Position numbers and translations under genes: made by a program. Positions 39,545 to 49,651 of a stretch of DNA of 60,879 nucleotides are shown here, piece by piece. Each line of letters begins with the position of its first letter. Position 1 is the first letter of the stretch. Under the pieces are notes generated by a model. That model was not told the DNA's origin. It ran no database searches and worked only from the letters and a program-made list of their open reading frames with translations. Source of the stretch: Bacillus norwichensis (GTDB lineage: Bacteria > Bacillota > Bacilli > Bacillales > Bacillaceae_C); the NCBI RefSeq assembly GCF_014836955.1, contig NZ_JACSPV010000026.1:1-60879 (forward strand). Direction: 5' to 3'.

Positions 39545-40155
39545 ACTTTAAAACCGCAGGCCTACTGTTGGCAGCAGGGCTATCCAGCCGCATGGGAAAA
39601 TTAAAAGCGTTGCTTCCATGGAAAGGAATGCCCCTGATCCAATACCAGATTGAACAAATGAAAGAGGCAGATATTGATGAAATCATTGTAGTTCTCGGTT
39701 ACCAGGCAGAACATCTACAAAAAATAATTTCTGCTTGTGGGACTCAAATAGTAATAAACAAACATTATGAATATGGAAAGAGTTCATCTATCCGAAAGGG
39801 GATTTCCAGTCTTCAAAAAGAAGTGGATGGAATTTTTATTTCGGCAGTTGACCAGCCTGTACCTTCAGCCATTTTGAAAACAATGAAGGCTCATCTGGAA
39901 AAAAACGAGACAGCAGTTGTGGTTCCAACATATGAAACGAAGAGGGGCCATCCTATTCTGTTACATGCCTCTACCAAGAATGATTTGCTGGTTATAAATG
40001 AAGAAACATTAGGACTTAGAAGCATTATTCGCAAGTACAAAAAGCAAATTACTTACTTGGAGGTCAATCACCCATCTATACTTTTAAACTTCAATAAACA
40101 GGAGGATTACGATAAAAATATCAGGGAGGCTTCAAATGAAAGTTTCCAAAATTGA
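39541..40155 (+). CDS. pucB: MobA-like nucleotidyltransferase (molybdenum cofactor CTP/GTP transfer)
   Basis: A 204-residue NTP transferase with LLLAAGLSSRMGKLKALLPW at the N-terminus and DQPVPSA near 100. Relatives (MocA, PucB) attach CMP or GMP to molybdopterin for insertion into xanthine dehydrogenase. Its TTG start overlaps the stop of the preceding gene, and the downstream FAD-subunit gene overlaps its end by 20 bp. Confidence 0.86.
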   Translation: MNFKTAGLLLAAGLSSRMGKLKALLPWKGMPLIQYQIEQMKEADIDEIIVVLGYQAEHLQKIISACGTQIVINKHYEYGKSSSIRKGISSLQKEVDGIFISAVDQPVPSAILKTMKAHLEKNETAVVVPTYETKRGHPILLHASTKNDLLVINEETLGLRSIIRKYKKQITYLEVNHPSILLNFNKQEDYDKNIREASNESFQN

Positions 40156-41014
40156 TATGCTCACTCCGACAACTGTAGAAGAATGCCTTTATTTTTTAAG
40201 TGATCAGGAAAAGGTGGTTCGTCTGCTAGCTGGTGGAACGGATGCTGTTGTGCGAATGAAAGACGGTATCAGCAGGCCTGAGACCTGGATCAACATAAAG
40301 GGGATGGATTCACTTAGATATATTCAAGAGGATAGAGATGGAATCCATATTGGGCCATTGACGACACATACTGATATACTCCAATCTCAGCTCCTATGGG
40401 ATAAAGCTGACGTACTCGCATCTGCTTCAAATGAAGTCGGTGCTACCCAGATTCAGAATATGGGTACAATTGGGGGTAATTTGGGGACGGCGTCGCCGGC
40501 AGGCGATACGATTCCTCCTCTATTTGTACTCGACGCCCGAATTGAACTAAGCTCCATTAAGGGGAAGAGAGTCGTTCCAATCGAGGAATTTTTCAATGGA
40601 CCAGGCCAGACGATACAGACGCCAAGTGAGATGATCACAAATATTATCATTCGTCCTCAAGAGGCTAATGAAATCGGCACTTTTGAAAAACTGGGGCCAA
40701 GAAAAGCGCAATCGATTTCAATTGTCAATGTAGCCATGTCATTAAAAATGGGAAAGGGGCAACGCGAATGTCTAGAAGGAAGGATTGCTTTCGGTTCTGT
40801 AGGGCCTACAGTCATCCGAGGACCTAAATGTGAACGAATGCTCACTCTCAGCTCCCTTACTGACGATATCATCAAGGATGTGGCTGATATTGCTTGGAAG
40901 GAGGTCATGCCAATCACTGACGGAAGAGCGACAGCGAAATACAGAAGAAGCATGGCGAGCGCTCTATTGGCTAGGGGATTATACAGGCTAATGAAAAGGT
41001 GGGACGACAAATGA
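40136..41014 (+). CDS. pucC: Xanthine dehydrogenase, FAD-binding subunit
   Basis: A 292-residue FAD subunit of the CO-dehydrogenase/XDH medium-chain type. The FAD motifs LLAGGTDAVVRMK near residue 31 and NMGTIGGNLGTASPAGD near 106 are clear. It overlaps the upstream nucleotidyltransferase gene and the downstream large subunit gene, so the operon is tightly coupled. Confidence 0.92.
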   Translation: MKVSKIDMLTPTTVEECLYFLSDQEKVVRLLAGGTDAVVRMKDGISRPETWINIKGMDSLRYIQEDRDGIHIGPLTTHTDILQSQLLWDKADVLASASNEVGATQIQNMGTIGGNLGTASPAGDTIPPLFVLDARIELSSIKGKRVVPIEEFFNGPGQTIQTPSEMITNIIIRPQEANEIGTFEKLGPRKAQSISIVNVAMSLKMGKGQRECLEGRIAFGSVGPTVIRGPKCERMLTLSSLTDDIIKDVADIAWKEVMPITDGRATAKYRRSMASALLARGLYRLMKRWDDK

Positions 41015-43344
41015 AGGGGTTGAAAAAGTCAGTTACTGATGAAAAGTTAAAATGGGTCGGAAAGCCAGTCAAAAGAATTGACGGTCCTGAAAAGGTTACT
41101 GGAGAGCAAAAATATATGACCGATTATCATTATCCCGATATGGCTTTTGGAAAAGTTCTGCGTGCCAAATATCCTTTTGCTAAAATAAAATCAATCGATA
41201 TATCAATGGCTGAGGCGCATCCTGAGGTCATTTGTGTGTTAACGCATAAGGACATCCCTGGGTTTAATGGATTTGGAATTGTCACACCCGATCAGCCAGT
41301 GCTATGTGAAGATATCGTTAGATGCACAGGAGATGCGATTGCACTTGTTGCAGCAGAAACTCTTGAAGCTGCTGAAGAAGCGCTGGGCCTAATTGAAGTG
41401 AATTATGAGCCATTAGAACCTGTGATGGACCCTGAAAAAGCTATGGTTCAGGGGGCGCCGCTGCTACACCCGGACGGAAATATTCATAGTCATGTCGTCA
41501 TAAAAAACGGTGACATCGACAAAGGATTTGAAGAGGCTGACTTCATTTTTGAAAATACCTTTTATTCCCCGCGGCAAATGCATGCTTTCCTGGAAACCGA
41601 AGGCGGCTGGGGAAAGATTGATAAAGATGGTTCTCTGACTATTCAATGTCCCAGCCAATATGGCCATCGCGATAAGCTCCAGATCGCGAGAGCCCTAGCG
41701 TTGAACCCACGGCGCATTCATATTCATTCCAGCCCAAATGGTGGAGGCTTCGGTGGAAAAGACGAAATTACCGTTCAAATCTATCTAGCATTATTGGCTT
41801 TAAATACAAAAGGAAGACCAGTGAAGCTCCATCTGTCGCGAGAAGAATCCGTCATTGCTGGCATTAAACGCCATCCATTTAAAGTCACGGTGAGAACCGG
41901 GGCGAAAAAAGATGGAACCATCATAGCTCACAAAGTTCGTGCAGTGGGTGATACAGGGGCTTACGCATCATTAGGAGGAGCCGTGGTTGCATTGGCTATT
42001 GAACATGCGGCAGGTCCTTATAAAATAAAAAATGTCGACATGGAAGGCTTTTGTGTTTATACAAATAATGGTATTGCTGGCGCATTTCGCGGATTCGGCG
42101 TCAATCAAGTGTGCGTTGGAATTGAGACACATATTGATATGCTAGCGGAAAAAATAGAACTTGATCCGATTGAAATCAGAAAGAAAAACGCTTATCGCCA
42201 AGGCGATATCTCCAGTCTGGGCCATGTTGTAAAATCAAGCGTTGGTACTAGTGAAACCCTTGAAAGGGCGCAGGCATGCGATCTTTGGGCAAATCGCGAT
42301 CTTTATAAGGAACAGGCGGTGGAGCCTTGGAAAAAGCGCGGAGTTTCGCTTGCAACTTCATTTCATGCCGTCGGAATGGGTCTTCGTACCCCGGATTATG
42401 GAGCAGCATCCATTGAACTACTGGTAGATGGAAGATTCAAAGTCGGTTTGGCGATTGAAGAAATCGGTACGGGAAACGGAACAGTGTATGCTCAGGTAGC
42501 AGCCGAGTGTTTAAAGTGTGATATTGACCATATCGTGGTCATACAAGGAGATACGAAAGAAACCTTGGACAGCGGAACGATTTCAGCTTCAAGATCAACT
42601 TATACCGGCGGCCGTGCCATTGCAACTGCCGCAACCAATATGATCAGCCTGCTTGCTGAAACAGCGGCAGAAATATTGAGAGAACCGGAGGATCAAGTGG
42701 TTGTTTCGCAGAATAAGTTTGCTGCAGCCACTAATGCAGACCGTTCTGTTTCCTATAAGGAATTGTATCAAGTGCTGAAGGGAAAAAATCAATCTACCCG
42801 TGTTGAAGGGCATTTTTACTTGCCGCGTGAAAAAAAAGAATTGAAAAATTCTGGTGGTGCACCTCATCACTTATATGGTTATATGACTCATGTTGTAATG
42901 GTTGAAGTAGACACTTTGACCGGAGAAACGGACGTCTTGAAAGTAGTAGCCATTCCTGATGTGGGAAAGGTGCTGAATCCACAAGGATTGGAAGGGCAGA
43001 CGGAGGGTGGAGCCATTATGGGGATTGGCTACACCTTATATGAAGATGTCATCATGAAAGATGGTTATCATCAAACGAAAAATCTCACTGATTACATCAT
43101 TCCGACAATCAGGGAAACCCCGGTGATTGAAACAATTCCGGTTGAATCAATGGAAGCATCCGGACCATTTGGTGCAAAGGGGATTGCAGAGGTTGTAATG
43201 ATTCCGATCATTCCAGCGATTTTGAATGCTATCTATGATGCGGTAGGTGTCAGAATAAAGAAACTGCCAGCCAAACCGGAGCAGATTTTCCACGCAATTC
43301 AGGAGTCAAAGGTATATGAACCTGCTTTGGATGAGGCATATTGA
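41011..43344 (+). CDS. pucD: Xanthine dehydrogenase, molybdopterin-binding subunit
   Basis: A 777-residue large subunit that hydroxylates purines at the Mo site. GAFRGFGVNQ near 360 and GPFGAKGIAE near 710 are Moco-binding motifs; the latter contains the presumed catalytic glutamate. ATG 41011 follows AAGGTGGGA; an in-frame GTG at 40999 overlaps it. Purine specificity is supported by the purine riboswitch upstream and the puc-like gene set, not by sequence alone. Confidence 0.92.
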   Translation: MKGLKKSVTDEKLKWVGKPVKRIDGPEKVTGEQKYMTDYHYPDMAFGKVLRAKYPFAKIKSIDISMAEAHPEVICVLTHKDIPGFNGFGIVTPDQPVLCEDIVRCTGDAIALVAAETLEAAEEALGLIEVNYEPLEPVMDPEKAMVQGAPLLHPDGNIHSHVVIKNGDIDKGFEEADFIFENTFYSPRQMHAFLETEGGWGKIDKDGSLTIQCPSQYGHRDKLQIARALALNPRRIHIHSSPNGGGFGGKDEITVQIYLALLALNTKGRPVKLHLSREESVIAGIKRHPFKVTVRTGAKKDGTIIAHKVRAVGDTGAYASLGGAVVALAIEHAAGPYKIKNVDMEGFCVYTNNGIAGAFRGFGVNQVCVGIETHIDMLAEKIELDPIEIRKKNAYRQGDISSLGHVVKSSVGTSETLERAQACDLWANRDLYKEQAVEPWKKRGVSLATSFHAVGMGLRTPDYGAASIELLVDGRFKVGLAIEEIGTGNGTVYAQVAAECLKCDIDHIVVIQGDTKETLDSGTISASRSTYTGGRAIATAATNMISLLAETAAEILREPEDQVVVSQNKFAAATNADRSVSYKELYQVLKGKNQSTRVEGHFYLPREKKELKNSGGAPHHLYGYMTHVVMVEVDTLTGETDVLKVVAIPDVGKVLNPQGLEGQTEGGAIMGIGYTLYEDVIMKDGYHQTKNLTDYIIPTIRETPVIETIPVESMEASGPFGAKGIAEVVMIPIIPAILNAIYDAVGVRIKKLPAKPEQIFHAIQESKVYEPALDEAY

Positions 43345-44177
43345 TGAGCAGAAAAGTGTATGAGAAGCTCTTGCATGCTGTTAAGGACAGTCAAGTGGAC
43401 ACTGCTCTTGTTACCATTACGAAGCATTTTGACGAGGCTTTGATTGGTTTAAAGATTTTATTTCAGGCAGGTGGCGTCCTCTTTGCTGATACGAGGTTAA
43501 CAAAAGAATTTCAAGCTGCTATTCTTGAAAAGGTTTGGCCATTTTTCAAAAAAGGTGTTACAAAAGCATTCCAGTTTGAATACGGGAATTACCAAATGGA
43601 ATGCTATATGGAAGTGTTTCCGGTACCACCGCGTCTGATTGTAGCGGGGGCGGGACATGTATCTGAGCCAGTAGCGAAAATCGGTAAAATGACAGGCTTT
43701 CATGTTACCGTCATAGATGATCGTCCAGAATTTGCAAACAAAGAGCGGTTTCCCACGGCAGACGAAGTTGTCTGCGCACCGTATGTCAGCTTCTTTAAGG
43801 CCCTCCATATAAACCCAAGTACATTTATTATATTGCTCACAAGAGGGCATAAATTTGATGTAGTCAGCTTGCAGGAGCTTTTAAGAAGAGAGGAAGCCAT
43901 TTCTCAAGAAGCTCGGACAACCTATATCGGAATGATTGGAAGTAAACGCCGGATCTCTGGAGTTTTTGAACAGTTGAAGGACGAATTTTCAGATCATAGC
44001 TTTACAAATATTTATTCCCCCGTAGGCCTTGATATTGGAGGGCAGACACCAGCCGAAATTGCTGTCAGCATTATGGCTGAAGTTTTAAAAGTGAAAAATG
44101 GAAAAAGCGGAAATTCATTGAAGGAGAAAATTCCAAGCTATTCGCAATTGAAGTTTAGGGAGAGAGTGAGAAAATGA
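43344..44177 (+). CDS. pucA: XdhC-type molybdenum cofactor maturation factor
   Basis: A 277-residue XdhC/CoxI protein. A short N-terminal domain precedes a Rossmann domain starting RLIVAGAGHVSEPVAKI (about 97) with VIDDRPEFANKERFP and IGMIGSKRRI. It inserts sulfurated Moco into the large subunit. It starts within TTGATG at the pucD stop. The N-terminal domain appears less conserved than usual, and a separate XdhC-domain protein is encoded directly downstream. Confidence 0.9.
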   Translation: MSRKVYEKLLHAVKDSQVDTALVTITKHFDEALIGLKILFQAGGVLFADTRLTKEFQAAILEKVWPFFKKGVTKAFQFEYGNYQMECYMEVFPVPPRLIVAGAGHVSEPVAKIGKMTGFHVTVIDDRPEFANKERFPTADEVVCAPYVSFFKALHINPSTFIILLTRGHKFDVVSLQELLRREEAISQEARTTYIGMIGSKRRISGVFEQLKDEFSDHSFTNIYSPVGLDIGGQTPAEIAVSIMAEVLKVKNGKSGNSLKEKIPSYSQLKFRERVRK

Positions 44178-44491
44178 ACACTCTGGATTTTTACGAAAAG
44201 ATTATGTCTATACAAGAAAAAGGCAACTGTGCGGCTGTAGCTACGGTCATTCGAACTAAGGGATCCACACCAAGAGAAACAGGTGCGAAGATGATTATTT
44301 ATCCAGATGGTCAAATCTTCGGAACGATTGGGGGCGGCTGTGGAGAAGGTGAAGTAATTGAAAAAGCGTTTATCGTTATGGATCGAGGAATTCCTCTGCA
44401 GCATCAAGTAGATTTGACAGAAGGTTTAATGTATGAAGATGGGGGCATTTGTGGAGGGATTATGAATGTGTTTATTGAGCCGGTCACATAA
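44174..44491 (+). CDS. Stand-alone XdhC/CoxI N-terminal domain protein
   Basis: A 105-residue protein corresponding to the XdhC_CoxI N-terminal domain only: AAVATVIRTKGSTPRETGAKM near 20 and GTIGGGCGEGEV near 55, with EDGGICGGIMNVFIEP at the end. It contains the conserved cysteines in GGGCGEG and GGICGG. It overlaps the previous gene by 4 bp, so the two probably work together in Moco maturation. Confidence 0.87.
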   Translation: MNTLDFYEKIMSIQEKGNCAAVATVIRTKGSTPRETGAKMIIYPDGQIFGTIGGGCGEGEVIEKAFIVMDRGIPLQHQVDLTEGLMYEDGGICGGIMNVFIEPVT

Positions 44492-44492
44492 G

Positions 44493-44534
44493 CAAAGCCC
44501 CTGCGAACGCTTTTTTCCGGGAGCAGGGGCTTTG
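44493..44534. terminator. Bidirectional terminator between xdh operon and ferritin
   Basis: CAAAGCCCCTGC and GCAGGGGCTTTG form a perfect 12-bp stem with an 18-nt loop, between convergent genes. The T tract is poor on both sides, though a T6 run lies in the loop. Confidence 0.65.
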
Positions 44535-44603
44535 ATGATAGATTAAGTAATCAGAAGAGGGATTTTACACTTAAAATGATAAGCAATCACTTCTTAATAT
44601 GGT

Positions 44604-45104
44604 TTATTCGGCAGGGGTACTTCTTTTTCCCAGTTCATTTTCATAGATGAACAGAGCGTTTTGATCATTGCCGATACGTTTCAAATATTCGATATGGGTT
44701 TCAAAGGAGGCTTCCTCTTCAACCTGCTCGTCCAAGAACCATCTTAGGAACGAAATCGTTGCATGTTCTTTATGCTCCCAAGCCAAATCTGTCAAATCAT
44801 AAATATTTTTTGTAACTTCTTTTTCTTGCAGCAAAGCTTTTTCAAAAGTGTCAAAAATGGAAGTATAGTCGGTTTGTGGTTCAGCCAAAGCGGAAAACTT
44901 TACATGCACTCCGCGGTCATTTAAATACTTATATATCTTCATGCCATGAGCGCGTTCCTCTTCTGCCTGCTGAAGATAGAAGTGAGCGAATCCAAGATAA
45001 TTATTATGCTCGGCGTAAGCAGCCATCGCCATATAGCTATGCGCTGAATAAAATTCGTTGTTCATTTGTTTGTTTAATGCTTCGGCTAATTTCTCGTTGA
45101 ACAT
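44604..45104 (-). CDS. Non-heme ferritin
   Basis: A 166-residue ferritin that stores iron in 24-mers. Ferroxidase-centre motifs are visible: NNEFYSAHSYMAMAAYAE near 14-31, QAEEERAHGMKIYKYL near 47-62 and LDEQVEEEASFETHIEYL near 125. ATG lies after CGGAGGGATAG. It is monocistronic, with no Fur box that I could identify with confidence in the 80 bp upstream. Confidence 0.94.
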   Translation of the reverse strand: MFNEKLAEALNKQMNNEFYSAHSYMAMAAYAEHNNYLGFAHFYLQQAEEERAHGMKIYKYLNDRGVHVKFSALAEPQTDYTSIFDTFEKALLQEKEVTKNIYDLTDLAWEHKEHATISFLRWFLDEQVEEEASFETHIEYLKRIGNDQNALFIYENELGKRSTPAE

Positions 45105-45345
45105 GTCTATCCCTCCGTCAGTTAGTATACAGACATCGTAACCGAAAAAACTTTAATAGTCACGAAAAATGGGCCAAATTGATTACTTTTAGTTTTTTCT
45201 ATTAATATTTTTATTTTTTTCATCAGACGAATCTAACCTAGCAGGCTCGATCCAGAAATGAGAGTATCAAAATTATTAGCTTTGTGTCCCCGAAGGCTAT
45301 TTTTAGCTGGAAAATAATTTGTAAAGGTGTCTGCAAGCGAACCAC

Positions 45346-45483
45346 TTATTTTCTAGTTAATAATTCAAGCTTTTGAGCTATATAAATAAGAACCATAGCA
45401 CTTATCCCTTCCCACATTCCTCCGAAAAGGAGACCAATAATGCCCCCAAGCGCTATGTACAATGCCAAGTATTTATCTACCAA
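45346..45483 (-). CDS. Small glycine-rich membrane protein (45 aa)
   Basis: Found by direct reading. The TTG start is 9 nt after AGGAGG. One glycine-zipper-like helix (YIALGGIIGLLFGGMWEG, about 9-26) leads into an amphipathic tail ending QKLELLTRK. Not recognised; possibly a membrane regulator. Confidence 0.55.
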   Translation of the reverse strand: MVDKYLALYIALGGIIGLLFGGMWEGISAMVLIYIAQKLELLTRK

Positions 45484-45742
45484 TGATTACATCCTCCTAT
45501 TATTTAATGCTAATCACCAATCTGAAGTTTCATCATATAAATACTTATATTATTACATCTATTATGAAAAATGGGAATGTTTCGTAGGATGAATTAGAAA
45601 GTATCGCCTAATTATGCTCTTCATCAGTGGAGTTCAGATTTGCTGTCATTATAGCCCTGACAGAATGTATGTTCTTTTTTTCTTGTGGATAATAGCGCTA
45701 TTGCGTATACTTATCATTAAAATACATCGGAGGATAAAAATC

Positions 45743-46219
45743 ATGCGGTCAGTTGCACTGGTTGAGTACACTGAAGAATTCGATGAACAATTATCCAATT
45801 ACCACCTGTTAGAGGAACAACTTCAATTTACAAGTATGCCTTTGGATAAAATAAATGATCCCACCGTTTCTAACAGTGCTAAACATGTATTAATCCTTGC
45901 TAATGATGTTCCCGTAGGTTATTTTGCATTAGAAGATGGCGAAAAGCTATTAAAGTACAGTAATAATTCCAATGCTCGTTTGTTAACAGCTTTCTCAATT
46001 GATTCAAGAAATCAAGGAAAGGGATTAGCGAAGACAGGACTTCAGCTTTTACCAGAATTCGTTAGAAGTAATCTTCCAAGAACTAACGAAATTGTCCTCG
46101 GCGTCAATAAAAGAAATGCACCTGCTTGTCATCTTTATTTAAAAACAGGATTTATAGACGAGAACGAGATTTATGAAGGACCAAAAGGCCCGCAACATAT
46201 TTTACATTTGAGGATTTAA
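45743..46219 (+). CDS. GNAT-family N-acetyltransferase
   Basis: A 158-residue acetyltransferase: acetyl-CoA-binding motif A is FSIDSRNQGKGLAKTGLQ (R/Q-x-x-G-x-G/A), followed by VNKRNAPACHLYLKTGF (motif B). The acceptor is unknown. I start at ATG 45743, 9 nt after CGGAGG; the frame extends 43 codons upstream but that part is low-complexity and lacks a ribosome site. Confidence 0.85.
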   Translation: MRSVALVEYTEEFDEQLSNYHLLEEQLQFTSMPLDKINDPTVSNSAKHVLILANDVPVGYFALEDGEKLLKYSNNSNARLLTAFSIDSRNQGKGLAKTGLQLLPEFVRSNLPRTNEIVLGVNKRNAPACHLYLKTGFIDENEIYEGPKGPQHILHLRI

Positions 46220-46272
46220 CTTAAATGTATCGATATTTTCTTGTGTTAAAGACAATAATTCATACTTCGTAG

Positions 46273-46308
46273 ATTCCATGAACTTTCTAAGAGTTCATGG
46301 AATTTTTA
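46273..46308 (+). terminator. Terminator after the GNAT gene
   Basis: ATTCCATGAACT and AGTTCATGGAAT pair around a TTCTAAG-type loop, followed by TTTTTA. Confidence 0.85.
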
Positions 46309-46372
46309 TATTCATAGACTCGCATTATTTTCATATAAATGAATAAACACGTAAAAATAAAGGATGAAAATA

Positions 46373-47458
46373 ATGCTAAAACTTGCAGCTAAGTTCTTTG
46401 TAACTGTCACCGCTCTATTTTGTCTAGTTTCCGCCATAGCTTTTTCAAGTGTGAAAATCAGCTTGCTGTCATTTATCACCAGCGACCCTACAAGAACAGA
46501 TTCCTTACTATACGTCATGTCTATGGAAAATCAGGCCTTAAAGAGCGTTCTACCAGAAGGATATGAGAGATCATTTGGGAGAGACGCATTGGAGTTGTTC
46601 ACAAATATTAATCTAAGAAATATGAAGTCCTTCTTGATTAGTGAGATACCTGGGTTGAATGCTGCTACTCCAAAAATCATCGTAGCAGGAAAAGGAACAG
46701 ATTTTACAAACCTACCGATTGAATCTCCGCCACCTGTTGATTTTGATGTCTATGAAGGGGAAGAGTATAAGGAGGAAAAGTCGGTCGAGGTGCCGCAAAC
46801 AAAGGATCAGGCTGTCTTTATCTATTCAACACATTCAACGGAATCCTATTTGCCAATGCTGCCTGGGGTGACTGATCCGAATCTTGCGTGGCATAAAGAA
46901 AAGAATGTGACTTTATTAGGGAAAAGGCTTGGGGAGAAGCTTGAGGAAAAAGGAATCAAAACGTTGGTAAATAATAAGGATATTCAAGGAATTCTTAAAA
47001 AAAGAGGGATGAGCTATGAACAATCATATGCGGCGTCAAGAGAGGTAGTAGTAGAAGCAATGAAACAAAACAAACAGATTCAGTACTTTATTGATATCCA
47101 TCGCGATTCCCTGAGGAAGGGAGTAACTACTACAACGATTAATGGTAAAAAGTATGCTAAATGCTTATTCGTTGTCGGTGAAGCTCATCCGAATTATGAA
47201 AAAAACTCCGAATTTGCAACGAATATTCATCATGCTATTCAAAAAAAATATCCGAGTCTTTCTCGAGGAGTCTTTGGTAAGTCAAAGGCTGGTGGGAATA
47301 ATGGAATTTACAACCAAGATCTGGCTGAAAACTCAATATTAATTGAGATTGGTGGAGTGGATAATACAAAAGAAGAATTGGATAGAACAGTGGACGCACT
47401 TGCAGATGTGATTAGTGAATATTACTGGGGTGAAACAATGGAAGTAAATAAAGATTAG
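46373..47458 (+). CDS. spoIIP: Stage II sporulation protein P
   Basis: Peptidoglycan amidase/endopeptidase of the DMP engulfment complex, anchored by an N-terminal membrane helix (about 7-30). The catalytic-domain motifs YSTHSTESYLPM near 150, YFIDIHRDSLRKG near 245 and ILIEIGGVDNT near 320 match the SpoIIP fold (His-Glu-His ligands). The 361-residue length is close to the family. ATG 46373 follows AAAGGATG; the ATG at 46364 is inside that site. Confidence 0.92.
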   Translation: MLKLAAKFFVTVTALFCLVSAIAFSSVKISLLSFITSDPTRTDSLLYVMSMENQALKSVLPEGYERSFGRDALELFTNINLRNMKSFLISEIPGLNAATPKIIVAGKGTDFTNLPIESPPPVDFDVYEGEEYKEEKSVEVPQTKDQAVFIYSTHSTESYLPMLPGVTDPNLAWHKEKNVTLLGKRLGEKLEEKGIKTLVNNKDIQGILKKRGMSYEQSYAASREVVVEAMKQNKQIQYFIDIHRDSLRKGVTTTTINGKKYAKCLFVVGEAHPNYEKNSEFATNIHHAIQKKYPSLSRGVFGKSKAGGNNGIYNQDLAENSILIEIGGVDNTKEELDRTVDALADVISEYYWGETMEVNKD

Positions 47459-47507
47459 CGCATTTCTGTAAAGCATTGTAAAGACAGTTCCATCTTAATC
47501 TTTAATC

Positions 47508-47537
47508 TAAAAAAGAGCCTGTTACAGGCCCCGGGCT
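47508..47537 (-). terminator. Terminator of lexA
   Basis: On the minus strand GCCTG-TAA-CAGGC, flanked by GAG/CTC, is followed by TTTTTT. It is adjacent to the lexA stop. Confidence 0.65.
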
Positions 47538-48160
47538 CAATGAATATCTCGTCTATAAAGACCCACGACTTTACCGAGGATGGATACATTTTGTACGATA
47601 ATCGGCTCCATATTTGAGTTCTCCGGCTGGAGTCGAAAATATCCATTCTCTTTATAAAATCTTTTGACAGTTGCTTCATTCTCTTCCGTCATTGCTACAA
47701 CGATATCTCCGTTGTTCGCCGTTTTTTGTTGTCTGACAATCACGTAATCTCCATCGAGAATTCCAGCATCAATCATACTTTCACCGACAATTTCAAGAAT
47801 GAAGACCTGTTCATCGGAAGGGACTAACTGCTCAGGAAATGGGAAGTATTCTTCAATATTCTCTACAGCAGAGATAGGTAATCCGGCAGTAACCTTACCA
47901 ACTAGGGGAAGATTAACCGTGTTTTTGGTTTCGATTTTTGTTTCTTCCTGATCAAGTATTTCGATTGCTCTTGGTTTGGTTGGATCCCTTCTGATTAGAC
48001 CTTTGTTTTCCAGTCTTTCCAAATGTCCATGTACAGTGGAACTGGAAGCCAAACCTACAGCTTTCCCGATCTCACGTACAGATGGGGGGTAACCCTTTTT
48101 TTTCACTTCGTCCTTTATGAAGGTTAAAATAGCTTCCTGCCTTTTCGAAATCTTGGACAT
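47537..48160 (-). CDS. lexA: LexA (DinR) SOS repressor
   Basis: A 207-residue repressor: the N-terminal winged helix contains [20 protein letters not shown], the self-cleavage site is Ala-Gly in KVTAGLP (about 92-93), and the Ser-Lys dyad lies in GESMIDAG and [12 protein letters not shown]. RecA-stimulated cleavage derepresses SOS genes. It is divergent from the yneA-like gene, with three LexA boxes between them, as in B. subtilis. Confidence 0.97.
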   Translation of the reverse strand: MSKISKRQEAILTFIKDEVKKKGYPPSVREIGKAVGLASSSTVHGHLERLENKGLIRRDPTKPRAIEILDQEETKIETKNTVNLPLVGKVTAGLPISAVENIEEYFPFPEQLVPSDEQVFILEIVGESMIDAGILDGDYVIVRQQKTANNGDIVVAMTEENEATVKRFYKENGYFRLQPENSNMEPIIVQNVSILGKVVGLYRRDIH

Positions 48161-48224
48161 TGTTTCACACCCTTTAATCTCTATTATGAGTTATCCATAT
48201 TATAGCATGCGGTTTCTATTAATA

Positions 48225-48304
48225 CAAACGTAGGTTCGAATTTCCGTTTGACACAAACCTATGTTCTGGTTATAATAATTTACATAAACACGAACAAACA
48301 TTCG
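48225..48304. promoter_or_regulatory. Three LexA (SOS) boxes
   Basis: Matches to CGAAC-N4-GTTCG: CAAACGTAGGTTCG (48225-48238, one mismatch), CAAACCTATGTTCT (48254-48267, two mismatches) and CGAACAAACATTCG (48291-48304, one mismatch). They cover the divergent promoters of lexA and the yneA-yneB unit. Confidence 0.88.
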
Positions 48305-48318
48305 GGAGAGTGATATTT

Positions 48319-49207
<889 letters not shown>

Positions 49208-49208
49208 C

Positions 49209-49281
49209 ACTCCTTTATTGTTTTCAAGCAGTTTTTTTAGTAGTATTGACTTGCGACAAAATGAAAACAAAGGAGTTTTTT
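49209..49281 (+). terminator. Long hairpin spanning the ynzC ribosome site
   Basis: ACTCCTTTATTGTTTTCA pairs with TGAAAACAAAGGAGT (three-base bulge) and is followed by TTTTTTT. It is a terminator for yneB, but its 3' arm also contains the AAAGGAG of ynzC, whose ATG is at 49283. A TTGACT inside the loop may start a shorter transcript that escapes the pairing. Confidence 0.75.
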
Positions 49282-49282
49282 T

Positions 49283-49516
49283 ATGGTTTCAAAAGAAAAA
49301 CTCGAAAGGATCAATCAACTCGCAAAAAAAGCAAAAAGCACCGGTTTGACAAAAGAGGAAGCAAAAGAACAGTCAAAGCTTCGAGGTGAATATTTGCAGT
49401 CTTTCCGTGCTTCAATGAGAGAGACGATTGAAAACGTACGAGTGTTCGATCCGAACGGAGACGAAGTGACACCTGAAAAGGTGAGAAAAATCCAAGAAAA
49501 TAAGAAGCTACACTAG
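49283..49516 (+). CDS. ynzC: DUF896 protein YnzC
   Basis: A 77-residue helical protein of the UPF0291/DUF896 family: ERINQLAKKAKSTGLTKEEA, then EQSKLRGEYLQSFRASMRETI, the two-helix hairpin hallmark. In B. subtilis it belongs to the lexA-linked SOS region; its function is unknown. Its ribosome site lies in the 3' arm of a terminator-like hairpin. Confidence 0.92.
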   Translation: MVSKEKLERINQLAKKAKSTGLTKEEAKEQSKLRGEYLQSFRASMRETIENVRVFDPNGDEVTPEKVRKIQENKKLH

Positions 49517-49532
49517 TAATGGTAAGGAGAAG

Positions 49533-49648
49533 CGGACGTCGTTTAATGCAAGGATATGCCGGCCAAGAAAACTTCAAAGCTAGAGAGTGAAATCTCATGA
49601 TAGCCAGTTTCAACGTTAGTGCCGAAGAACGGGCGTCCGCATTTTTAA
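49533..49648 (+). other. Candidate structured RNA or composite terminator
   Basis: GCGGACG (about 49533) pairs with CGTCCGC (about 49634), followed by ATTTTT. The enclosed 90 nt contain GCTAGAGAG..CTCATGATAGC and smaller stems. A multi-branched element closed by a GC-rich helix with a T tract is more than a simple terminator needs. No known riboswitch consensus is recognised. Confidence 0.45.
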
Positions 49649-49651
49649 AAC

